64,000 nt of DNA from CAMPKL01 sp963817465 (lineage in GTDB: Bacteria; Acidobacteriota; Terriglobia; Bryobacterales; UBA6623), in assembly GCA_963817465.1 (NCBI GenBank), contig CAWFOP010000022.1, forward strand, positions 124,001-188,000. The letters run 5' to 3'. The translations under genes and the position numbers were made by a program. The notes below the pieces were generated by a model. It saw only the letters and a program-made list of their open reading frames with translations, was not told where the DNA came from and ran no database searches. Positions 1 through 9,799 of the stretch are shown one piece after another. Numbering within the stretch: the first letter of the stretch is position 1; each line of letters begins with the position of its first letter.

Positions 1-1
1 C

Positions 2-670
2 AAGGCCAACCGCACCAGCATCGACTCTTACCGCGGCCCGGGCCTCACCGAGGGGATGCGCATCTTGGCGGCGGTGAAGGCCGAGACGGGGCTGCCGGCC
101 CTGACCGACATTCACGAGCCCGGTCAGGCGGAAGTCGCGGCGGAAGTCTGCGAGGTGCTGCAAATCCCCGCCTTCCTCTGCCGCCAAACCGACTTGCTGG
201 TCGCCGCCGGACGCACCGGGCGGGTCATCAACGTCAAGAAGGGCCAGTTCCTCGCCCCGTGGGACATGCGCTTCGCGATCGACAAAATCGCTTCGAGCGG
301 AAACAACCAGGTGATCCTCACCGAACGCGGCACAAGCTTCGGCTACCAAAACCTGGTCGTCGATTTCCGAGGGCTGAAGATCATGCAGCAGCTGGGTCCG
401 CCGGTCGTACTGGACGTGACGCACAGTCTGCAGCTGCCCGGCGCGGCCGGCGGCAAGAGCGGCGGGCAGCCCCAGTTCATCGAGACGCTGGCTCGAGCGG
501 GCGTCGCCGCCGGCGCGGACGGCCTTTTCTTCGAGATCCACGACGCGCCCGAGAAAGCGCTCTCCGACGGCGCCAACGCCCTGCGGCTCGACCTGCTGCC
601 GGCGCTGCTCCAACGGCTCAAGCAGCTCGGAGACCTGGTGCGCGGCTGGTCAGCTCCGACAGCCGGCTAA
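2..670 (+). CDS. kdsA: 3-deoxy-8-phosphooctulonate synthase (KDO-8-P synthase), 5' partial
   Basis: Condenses phosphoenolpyruvate with arabinose 5-phosphate to KDO 8-phosphate, the first committed step to the inner-core sugar of lipopolysaccharide, in the cytoplasm. The frame is open from base 2 and runs through the first visible ATG at 56, so that ATG is internal. The residues before it (KANRTS, then SYRGPG) are the family signature just after the N-terminal strand, and TDIHEP, PAFLCRQTDLL, KKGQFLAPWDM and DVTHSLQLPG follow in the expected order. About 50 N-terminal residues lie outside the window. TAA at 668-670. Its presence argues for a Gram-negative, LPS-bearing cell. The next gene starts 69 bases downstream on the same strand. 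Confidence 0.95.
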   Translation, partial: KANRTSIDSYRGPGLTEGMRILAAVKAETGLPALTDIHEPGQAEVAAEVCEVLQIPAFLCRQTDLLVAAGRTGRVINVKKGQFLAPWDMRFAIDKIASSGNNQVILTERGTSFGYQNLVVDFRGLKIMQQLGPPVVLDVTHSLQLPGAAGGKSGGQPQFIETLARAGVAAGADGLFFEIHDAPEKALSDGANALRLDLLPALLQRLKQLGDLVRGWSAPTAG

Positions 671-739
671 GGGCGGCCCCCTCGACGGCGTTTCCTGGCG
701 CCGGACGTGCAATTCGTCCGGCCAAACGGAGATGCCGAC

Positions 740-1891
740 ATGAGAAGAACTTCCCTGCTCGCAATAGGTTTGCTCGCATCCGCCTTGGCGCCGTCTGCTC
801 TGCCCCAGGCCGGCGACGCCGACTATGGGCGCGAGATGCTCAACGCGCGCCAGTGTTCCACCTGTCACAAGATTGACGGCCAGGGCGCCGGTTCCGGCCC
901 GGATTTGGCTGTGCCCGGCTCCAAAACGCTGTCACCCAACGCCCTCGCTGCCAAGATGTGGAATCACGCCCCAGCCATGTTCGAGGGCATGAAGAAAGCC
1001 GGCGTTCTCCTGCCGTATCTGAGCGAATACGACATCGCGAATTACTACGCCTGGCTCTATTCCATTCGCTATTTCGACCCCGCCGGGGACGCGAATGCCG
1101 GGAAAATAGTGTTCAACGAGCAGGGATGCTCGGGCTGTCACGAGCTGAAAGTCAGCGGCAGCGCGACGGTCCCCGGCCCGCCGGTCGAAAGCTGGTCGAC
1201 CATGGCCGACCCCGTCCTGTGGGCCCAGAGCATGTGGAACCACGGCGCCGCGATGGAAGCGGCGGGCGCCGATCAGGAGCATTGGCCGAGCCTCGACCTG
1301 CAACAGATGGTCGATCTCGTCGCCTTCATCGAGACTCAACCGGCGCACGCCGATCAGTTGCCCTACATGCGGCTCGGCGATTGGGTTTCAGGGCAGCGCG
1401 ATTTCACGAATCTGAGCTGTGCCGAATGCCACACCTTGGGGCAAGACGAGCAAGGGAAGATCAACCTGCTCGAGACGGCGCGCCGTCAGCCGTTGCTCAG
1501 CGGCCTGGCGGTCGAGATGTGGAATCATCGCCCGGCCATGGCGGCGACCGCCGCGGAAAAGGGAGTCGAATTGCCCGTCTTCGACGCCGACCAGATGGCC
1601 GACATCACGTCGTACTTGTTCCGCGAAGGCTATTTCCAGGTAAGCGGCGACGCGGCTCGCGGCAAGGCGACGTTCGAGTCAAAGGCTTGCGCGTCATGCC
1701 ACGACACCGGCGAAGGCGGCGCTCCGAAACTGGGCGGTTGGCAAGGCGAGTACTCGGCGATCCGTTTCGCGTCAGCGGTGTGGATGCACGGACCGAACAT
1801 GTCCGCGCAGATGAACTACCTGGGCAAACAGTGGCCCGAGCTGAGCGAGCAAGATGTGGCGGACCTGGTCGCCATGATCAACGCACATTAG
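740..1891 (+). CDS. secreted tetrahaem c-type cytochrome with four repeated haem domains
   Basis: 383 residues starting at the ATG at 740. An AACGGAG purine stretch lies just upstream and the product begins with a signal peptide (RRTSLLAIGLLASALAPSA). I prefer this to the start at 707, which adds 11 charged residues in front. Four CxxCH haem-attachment motifs lie at about residues 39-43 (CSTCH), 130-134 (CSGCH), 227-231 (CAECH) and 317-321 (CASCH). Each is followed about 30 residues later by a W(N/M)H motif: MWNH at 73, 165 and 260, and VWMH at 347, each with a methionine four residues after the His. So the protein is four tandem single-haem modules of about 90 residues. A periplasmic electron-transfer role is inferred; the partner is unknown. 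Confidence 0.85.
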   Translation: MRRTSLLAIGLLASALAPSALPQAGDADYGREMLNARQCSTCHKIDGQGAGSGPDLAVPGSKTLSPNALAAKMWNHAPAMFEGMKKAGVLLPYLSEYDIANYYAWLYSIRYFDPAGDANAGKIVFNEQGCSGCHELKVSGSATVPGPPVESWSTMADPVLWAQSMWNHGAAMEAAGADQEHWPSLDLQQMVDLVAFIETQPAHADQLPYMRLGDWVSGQRDFTNLSCAECHTLGQDEQGKINLLETARRQPLLSGLAVEMWNHRPAMAATAAEKGVELPVFDADQMADITSYLFREGYFQVSGDAARGKATFESKACASCHDTGEGGAPKLGGWQGEYSAIRFASAVWMHGPNMSAQMNYLGKQWPELSEQDVADLVAMINAH

Positions 1892-1933
1892 CATTCGAAG
1901 CCGGGACGGCGGATGAGACGTCGACGCAAGCAA

Positions 1934-1957
1934 GCGGCTCCACGAAGCTGGAGCCGC
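1934..1957. terminator. hairpin between convergent genes, probable bidirectional terminator
   Basis: A 9-bp perfect stem (GCGGCTCCA / TGGAGCCGC) with a six-base loop sits between the cytochrome stop (1891) and the repaired end of the isomerase-like gene on the other strand (2044). There is no T-run on either side, so efficiency is uncertain. Its position supports ending the minus-strand gene at 2044 rather than at 1772. Confidence 0.5.
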
Positions 1958-2043
1958 GACTGTGAAGGAGCGGTCCCCGGCGCCGTACCTGCGCTGCCCG
2001 GATTTCGGCGTCTTTGACTCGGACGTTTCACGGGCTCCTGACC

Positions 2044-3658
2044 TTATGTCAGCTCGTGCCCCTCGCCGCAGAGGTAAGTCTCGATGCCGAGCGTGCGGAA
2101 GGCTTGAATCTTGGCCCCGAGCGCATGCGTGACATCCTTCCGGCTTGGCACGTAGACGACCTGGATGTGGTTCGACTTGTGGCGGCCCATGAAGCGGTCG
2201 CGGTCGATGCCGGGGGTAACAGCGTGCATGATCGGCCACTGCGGCGTCGTGATTTTCCAGCGCCGCTCGGTTTCCTCTTGCGGCAGCTCCACAACTTCGC
2301 CGACGCCAACATCGGCCTTGAGCTTCGAGTCTTCGACGAAAATGCGGCTCCAGATGATCCAGCCGGGCTTTCGAGACGCCTTTGATCGTGCCGCCGCCGA
2401 GCGGGAAGTACATCGGCGGCTGGCGCTCGCTCACCGCGCCGGCGAATTCGCCGATCAGATGCTTCGGCGGAACCGAGCCGGAGATCTCGAACACCCAGAT
2501 GAACTTCTCCTCACCGTTTAGCTGATAGGCCTCGCCATACCGCACATCGTGCAGGGTGGTCTCGGGGTCGTAGCCGAGCGCGGTCCACAGCCGATTGGTG
2601 ATCAGGGCGTCGAGCCCCGCGCATTCGTCCACCTCATTGAAGTGCGGCAGCGCTTGCCCCTCGTACAGTACGCGGCCGTTGTTGCGCGCCGTCACAGGCG
2701 GCCGGTCCACGTTGTTGAGCAACCCCTCCACCAAATCCGAGGCCGGGCAGATGTCCTTGAGGCCCTGTTGGTATTGGATGCCCACCGCGTCGCAGCCGAA
2801 GTCGTCGGCGATGCGCAACGCCGCGATGTACATCTTGCACTGCTCGAGGATCTGGGCGTCGGTCAGCTCGGTCGCTTCATCCGCGCCCGTCTTGAACCGC
2901 ATCCCCTTCTCGTCGAGCCAGCTCCGCACCGCCTGGGCCTCCTCGTCGGAGGTGCGGCGCATCTCGGCGAACAGCGCCGACTGACTCATGCGTTCCTTGA
3001 ACACGCCCAGCGGCGCGAGCAATTCGTCGGGAATGATGGCGTTGTACATTCCCATGCAGCCCTCGTCGAAGATCCCCATCAGGACTTTGGACTGCCGCAG
3101 CTTCTCGGCGGCCTCGCGTCCCGCCAAAGCCGCCTTGTGGGGCGTCATCATGTCGTTCGCGTCGCGGACATGCCGGTCGCCGTGCTGGATGTAGCCGTTC
3201 GAGAGCCAGTCGCCGAGCTTGTCGAGAAAGTAGTCGTCGTCGAAGTTTTCGCTCCAGATGGTCGAATACTTGACGCCCGCCTTGGTGAGGCTGCCGTTGA
3301 GGTTGAGCATGCCGACCAGACCGGGCCATTGGCCGCTCCAGTTGGCGACAGTCAAGATCGGACCCTCGTGACTGTAAAGGCCCGGCAAGATGTGCTGGGA
3401 ATACTGCCAGACGGCTTCGCAGACGATCAGAGGCTTCTTCGCGTCGATATTGCGAAAGACTTCGAGGCCGCGCTTCTGAGAATCGATGAAGCCGTGCTGC
3501 TTGGCGGCGTCGTATTCGTGGGCTCGGACGACTTTGTGACCCTGCTTTTCGATCGCGGCGATCAGTTTTTTTTCGGTTTCCTGCTGCGCCGGCCAACAGA
3601 CTTGATTAGCGGACAGCCGCAAATCGCCGTTTGCGACCAACAGAATCTCTTTGGGCAT
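2044..3658 (-). CDS. L-fucose/L-arabinose isomerase-like sugar isomerase, with apparent frameshift
   Basis: Starts at the ATG at 3658 (MPKEILLVANGDLRLS). The first ~430 residues resemble L-fucose isomerase-related proteins. At 2369-2371 the minus strand reads TCG AAA GCC CGG. Dropping one A restores KPGWIIW, then WKITTPQWPIMHAVTPGIDR and HKSNHIQVVYV, and ends at TAA 2044-2046, giving about 537 residues, a fitting length. Without the repair the frame wanders to 1772 as low-complexity Arg-rich sequence and overlaps the cytochrome gene. So either one base was inserted in a three-A run, or the gene is truly broken. The likely reaction is ketose/aldose interconversion. The exact sugar cannot be told from the sequence. 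Confidence 0.7.
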
Positions 3659-4016
3659 AACCCCCTATTTTGCCAAAGCTTTAGGGGCGAGACCAAGCAT
3701 TTTTGAGAACGCTAACGTTCAGAACGATTTAGCGCACCCTTAGGGCGGGGGATTACACGTGCAACAGGCGCTTGACCGAACTCGATGCGACTTTTCGCGG
3801 GCTGCCCTAGTCGACGATCCCGCCGAATGAGATATGCATGAGCTCCTGGCGCCGGTGCGTTCGTTGCGGCATGGGCCGCGAACAAAGCGAAAGCGCTACC
3901 TCGAAGAGATGGAATCCGTAGCCGGGGCGGTTCAGGCGGGACGGGGAAGCTTTTCCGGCCGGCGCTCCGGACAGGGGAGCCAGGGGCTAACCCTCTACTG
4001 TCGCGCGGAGATGACG
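3659..4016. other. gene-free stretch, promoter region for the isomerase-like gene
   Basis: 358 bases between the start of the isomerase-like gene and the stop of the SPOR gene. I see no convincing gene. A short inverted repeat (GAACG-CTAA-CGTTC) lies at 3706-3719, about 50 bases upstream of the isomerase start. A 27-codon ORF at 3838-3921 (plus) carries a single CVRCG knuckle but has no other support. Confidence 0.4.
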
Positions 4017-5090
4017 TCAGAACGACTTCGGGAACGGCTGATAGCCCAACCCGCGCAGTTGCTGAGCGGGAACCTGCGCGGCGTCTCGATCCAGGAAGGG
4101 TCCCAGCACGACGCGGAAGATGCCGTCGCCGGAAGCGATCGTCGAGGCCGCAAATCCCTGCTCGTCAAGCTTGCGCTCGAGCGCTGTCGCGGCCGCCTCC
4201 TCGCTCGACGCCGAAACTTGCAGGTAGAGCGCTCCTGCGGTGGTCATCGCAGCGGCCTGCCGCACCGGCGAAGGCTTCTCGGCGGCGCCGGCGTCTTCCG
4301 TCACGGGCTGTGTCTCGGGCGTAGGCTCTTTCTCGGCGACGACCTGCGGTTCGAGCACGGGCGGCGGCTCGATTTCAGGCTCCGGCTCAGGTTCGGCGGC
4401 AAGCGCCTCTTCGAATCCCGTCTCTTCGAATCCCAATTGAGCCGTTTTCACGACCGAAGCTTTCTTCGCCGGCGCCCCTAGATTCGACGCCGAGGCGTGC
4501 AGATCGTTCCGGCCCTGCATGTATCCGACCCGCCAAGACAAGGCCAGGATCGCCGCGCACGCGATCATGATCACAAGCGGCGGCAGCAGCGCCGACGATC
4601 GCTCGATCAAGCCCGATTCTGGGGCTTCAGCGAAAACCGTCGGGCTCGGCTGTGTCGAAACCGCGGCCTTTTGGCCGGCCGCGGCGGCCGCCGCCAGCCC
4701 GCGCGGCTTGAGCAAGAGCCGCATCTGGCGAGAGCGAACGGCTTCGACATCCTCGTCCGGATGAGGAGCGGGGTCCGGGTGGAAAACGGCGTCTACGAGG
4801 TGTGACTCCGTCTCCGCCGGCTCATCGGGCGGGGGCGTCAGCTCGAATCTCTCGGTCTCGTCAGCGATCAACATTTCGGGCTCAGACTCGGGTGTCGGCG
4901 TCAGCTGCGGTTGCGCCCCCGCGGCCGACTCTGACGCCGTGACCTTTTCGGTCGCAACAGCCGCCGGCTGAGCCTGGACGGGTCGACGATTCCCCCGCCG
5001 GCCTCTCCGTCTCTTCTTCTTGCGAGGCTGAGGGCTCTGCTTTCGATCCGGGGCCGAGGCTTCAGCTTCCGTCTTGCGCGGCGCATTCAT
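4017..5090 (-). CDS. SPOR-domain membrane protein
   Basis: 357 residues. The N-terminus is cytoplasmic and highly basic (KKKRRRGRRGNRR near 24-36), followed by an acidic/proline-rich linker. One transmembrane segment (PPLVIMIACAAILALSW) is near residues 170-187, then comes a long Glu/Pro-rich periplasmic linker. The C-terminal ~70 residues, from ALYLQVSASS to GLGYQPFPKSF, form a SPOR domain. SPOR domains bind peptidoglycan lacking stem peptides and bring proteins to the septum. A role in cell division or envelope maintenance is inferred. It reads in the same direction as the glycosyltransferase upstream (start side), 108 bases away. Confidence 0.8.
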   Translation of the reverse strand: MNAPRKTEAEASAPDRKQSPQPRKKKRRRGRRGNRRPVQAQPAAVATEKVTASESAAGAQPQLTPTPESEPEMLIADETERFELTPPPDEPAETESHLVDAVFHPDPAPHPDEDVEAVRSRQMRLLLKPRGLAAAAAAGQKAAVSTQPSPTVFAEAPESGLIERSSALLPPLVIMIACAAILALSWRVGYMQGRNDLHASASNLGAPAKKASVVKTAQLGFEETGFEEALAAEPEPEPEIEPPPVLEPQVVAEKEPTPETQPVTEDAGAAEKPSPVRQAAAMTTAGALYLQVSASSEEAAATALERKLDEQGFAASTIASGDGIFRVVLGPFLDRDAAQVPAQQLRGLGYQPFPKSF

Positions 5091-5198
5091 TCTAGGTCGA
5101 GTGCACGAGTCGACAATCAGCGGCTCGCGCTGGCCCCATCCTATGACTCCTGCCCTAGTACGTCCTATAAAGGCTTTGCACTATCCCGCCTGACGAAC

Positions 5199-6359
5199 TC
5201 ACCTAGACTGGGCGGCGAGCCGAGCGGCCGCGGCGGCCAGAACCTGCATCGTTCGAGCGGCGGTCGACGCCCACGTGAACTTTTGCGCGCAAGCGATCGA
5301 CGCATCGCGCAAGGCGCGGCGTCTGGCGGCGTCTCCGGCGACCGTGCGCAGCGCCGCGGCCAGCGCCGCGGCCGACGGCGGGCGTACGACCCAAGCCGCT
5401 TCTCGCAGGCAACCCTCCAAGGCCGGATGGTCGAAGGTCAACACCGGCGCTCCGCTGGCCATAGCTTCAGGAATCGTCAGCGAGAACCCCTCGTGCTCGG
5501 TCGGCAGCACGTACGCCGCGGCGTGACGGTAGAGCTCCGCCAGATCGCGCATCGGCGCGTGAGCCGCATGGGCGACCTTGCCCTCGACGCCCTGTCGTCG
5601 CGCCAGATCGAGGGGCGCGAGGCCCAGGTAATCCGGGCCGACGATCAGCAGCGAATGCGGCAGCTCGCCGTCGCGCTTCGCCGCTGCGAAGGCCTCGATC
5701 AGCAGCGGGACGTTGCGGCGCTCGGAGAGTTTGCCGACCATCAACAAGTACGGCCCGTCCGGCAGGCCATAGCGCCTGCGTACCTCGCGCGGGAGCAGCC
5801 CGGCCTCCTGCGGCGGCGCGGGCGCGAGCGCCGCGTCCGCCCCGAGCGGGATCGCATCGACTTGCGCGGCGTCCACGCCGAAGTGCTCGACGATGTCCGC
5901 CTTGGTCGACTCCGAGTTCGCGATCACGCGCAACGCCGCCCGCGCGCTGTGCACGTAAAGCGGTCGCGTTTTGAGCCGCGCCGCCATCGAGAACCCGCGC
6001 GCCCAGCGCCCTTCGTAGATCCCCAGATTGGCGACAACGCCGCGCTTCGCTTCAAACCAGGGAAGCGTATAGGCGCCGAACAGCAAATCGGCCCGGCGCA
6101 ACCGACGAGCCAACTGCACGTTCTCCCAATAGAGCGGCGAGAATCCGCGCGGCACGATCTCGATCCTCACGGGGTCGTGCAACGCCGCGCCCTCGAGCTG
6201 CGGATCGCCCGGCGTCAGCACAGTGATGCGCTCAAACGGCGTTGCGGCGCCCGACCACTCCCGCAGCAAGCACTCGAAGTAGCGGCCGACGCCCGTCAGC
6301 GGCTCGCACAGGCGCGCGCCGATGATCGCCAGCTCGCCGAATCTTGGCTGCTCGCGCAC
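5199..6359 (-). CDS. glycosyltransferase, GT4-type (GT-B fold)
   Basis: 386 residues. The N-terminal half has GARLCEPLTGVGRYFE, the Gly-rich loop seen in GT4 enzymes. The C-terminal half has LLMVGKLSERRNVPLLIEAF, then HEGFSLTIPEAMASGAPV near residues 290-307, the E-x7-E nucleotide-sugar-binding signature. Probably transfers a sugar from a nucleotide-sugar donor to a lipid-linked or polysaccharide acceptor at the inner membrane. The substrate cannot be told. Its start lies 6 bases from the macrodomain gene's stop, so the two are probably co-transcribed. Confidence 0.85.
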   Translation of the reverse strand: MREQPRFGELAIIGARLCEPLTGVGRYFECLLREWSGAATPFERITVLTPGDPQLEGAALHDPVRIEIVPRGFSPLYWENVQLARRLRRADLLFGAYTLPWFEAKRGVVANLGIYEGRWARGFSMAARLKTRPLYVHSARAALRVIANSESTKADIVEHFGVDAAQVDAIPLGADAALAPAPPQEAGLLPREVRRRYGLPDGPYLLMVGKLSERRNVPLLIEAFAAAKRDGELPHSLLIVGPDYLGLAPLDLARRQGVEGKVAHAAHAPMRDLAELYRHAAAYVLPTEHEGFSLTIPEAMASGAPVLTFDHPALEGCLREAAWVVRPPSAAALAAALRTVAGDAARRRALRDASIACAQKFTWASTAARTMQVLAAAAARLAAQSR

Positions 6360-6365
6360 GGGCGC

Positions 6366-6926
6366 CTAGCGCAGACCCCGCAGAGCCGCGGCGTGCGCGT
6401 CGAAGGCCTCGCGGCCGAACAGCACGAAGGTGGCGACCTGAACGGTTTGCGTGTCGTCGGCGAGCCGCTCAGCGACGGTCGAGAGCGCGATCCGGGCGGC
6501 CTCGGCCAGAGGATAGCCGTAGATTCCAGTGCTGATCGACGGAAAGGCGATGCTCTCCGCGCCGTGCTCCGCCGCCAACTCCATCGCTCGCTCGTAGCAC
6601 GCCGCCAGCATTTCCGGCTCGCCATGCCGTCCGTCGCCATAGACCGGCCCGACCGCGTGGATCACCCACTTAGCGGGAAGATTTCCGGCGCTGGTCACGA
6701 CCGCGTCGCCGGTCTCGCAGCCGCCCGTTTGGGAGCGAATCTCGTCGAGCTCGGCCATGATCGCGGGACCGCCGGCGCGGTGGATGGCGCCGTCGACGCC
6801 GCCCCCGCCGGCGAGCCGTGAATTGGCCGCGTTGACGAGGGCGTCGGCCGGGAAGCGCGTGATGTCGCCGGCGGCGAGCGCCAGCGTGCGGCCCGCGATC
6901 TCGATCTGCATGCCTTGGGCAAACAT
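6366..6926 (-). CDS. macrodomain protein (ADP-ribose / O-acetyl-ADP-ribose hydrolase type)
   Basis: MacroD/YmdB-like. GDITRFPADALVNAAN begins the fold, followed by the GGGGVDGAIHRAGG loop that binds the distal ribose, then VIHAVGPVYGDG and FPSISTGIYGYPL, the conserved phosphate-binding loop. The family removes ADP-ribose from proteins or hydrolyses O-acetyl-ADP-ribose. I chose the ATG at 6926 (GGAA about 10 bases upstream). The ATG at 6911 (MQIEIAG) is an equally plausible start. The longest frame, from 6974, would overlap the divergent gene at 6958. Confidence 0.88.
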   Translation of the reverse strand: MFAQGMQIEIAGRTLALAAGDITRFPADALVNAANSRLAGGGGVDGAIHRAGGPAIMAELDEIRSQTGGCETGDAVVTSAGNLPAKWVIHAVGPVYGDGRHGEPEMLAACYERAMELAAEHGAESIAFPSISTGIYGYPLAEAARIALSTVAERLADDTQTVQVATFVLFGREAFDAHAAALRGLR

Positions 6927-7200
6927 TCTAGTCGTTCCGGCGTTTGTGGGAACATAGGTGCGGCCAGGGATCATGGGCGTATCGGGGCGCCAGCTCGAAC
7001 TCTTGCCGCTGCGGCGTCAAACGGCGAAGCAACGCAAGGAGTTGATCCGCGAACGGCTCAACGGCCTGCAATACCGCCAGGCCGCCCGCGACGAGCGTCG
7101 CCGCATGCTCAATGAGCGCCGCAAGGCGCGCCGCGACGGCGCCGTCGAGCTTGCACAGCGGCAGATGACGATCGACGAGGTGATCTCGCGATCCAAGCCC

Positions 7201-9294
<2,094 letters not shown>

Positions 9295-9330
9295 ACCGTT
9301 GATCCTACACGTCGAGATCGGCGCTCGCCG

Positions 9331-9792
9331 CTACTCGGCCGCGGCGGCGCCGCTTTCGGGGCGCTCGAGCCCCGCCGACAGCAGCGTCCGGACGCGCTTG
9401 AACAGCGCCTGGAAAATCTCACGCGTGATCTCGCTGTGATCGGCGAGCAGATCGTAGAAGTCTTCGCGATCGATCTTCAGCAGCGAGCTGTCTTGCTTGG
9501 CGACGGCGGTGACGACGCTGGGCTGGCGGTCGAACAGCGCCCAATTGCCTAACGTCTCGTCCGGCCCGACGTTGTAGATCCGCAGCTCTCCGCGGCGCAT
9601 TTCGATGTCGCCTTCGAGCACCACGTAGAGCGAGCCCATCTGCGCCCCCTCCTTGACGATCTCGTGGCCCGCGGGCGCCTCGATCTGCTGCGCGATCGAC
9701 GCCAGCAGCGCCAGCATGTCCGTCTCGAGGTCGCTGAACAGCTCGACTTTCTGCAGCCGGATGGCGCGGTCCAGAGTGGTGAGTTGTTCCAT
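9331..9792 (-). CDS. cyclic-nucleotide-binding domain (Crp/Fnr-type sensor) protein
   Basis: 153 residues starting at ATG 9792 (MEQLTTLDRAIRLQKVELF), 7 bases after the repaired stop of the transporter gene. One cNMP-binding fold: a beta-roll with PAGHEIVKEGAQMGSLYVVL, then LRIYNVGPDETLGNWALF and a C-terminal helix. The canonical phosphate-binding cassette (GE-x-A...RxA) reads as ETLGNWALFDRQPSV, so the usual Arg that binds the cyclic phosphate is not obvious. There is no HTH, so it is not a stand-alone transcription factor. It may regulate the transporter next to it. In related proteins the two parts are sometimes one polypeptide. Confidence 0.8.
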   Translation of the reverse strand: MEQLTTLDRAIRLQKVELFSDLETDMLALLASIAQQIEAPAGHEIVKEGAQMGSLYVVLEGDIEMRRGELRIYNVGPDETLGNWALFDRQPSVVTAVAKQDSSLLKIDREDFYDLLADHSEITREIFQALFKRVRTLLSAGLERPESGAAAAE

Positions 9793-9799
9793 CGGGGAA

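Noticed and set aside
1772..2043. Continuation of the isomerase-like frame to 1772
   Set aside because: Arg/His-rich low-complexity translation overlapping the cytochrome gene. A one-base repair gives a better end at 2044 and a hairpin lies between.
2549..3706. 385-codon plus-strand ORF opposite the isomerase-like gene
   Set aside because: Shadow of the real gene's codon bias. No family features.
3838..3921. 27-residue ORF with one CxxC knuckle
   Set aside because: Too short, single knuckle, no Shine-Dalgarno.
4411..4440. TTCGAATCC-like stretch resembling a tRNA T-arm
   Set aside because: Lies inside the SPOR gene's coding sequence and no cloverleaf can be drawn around it.
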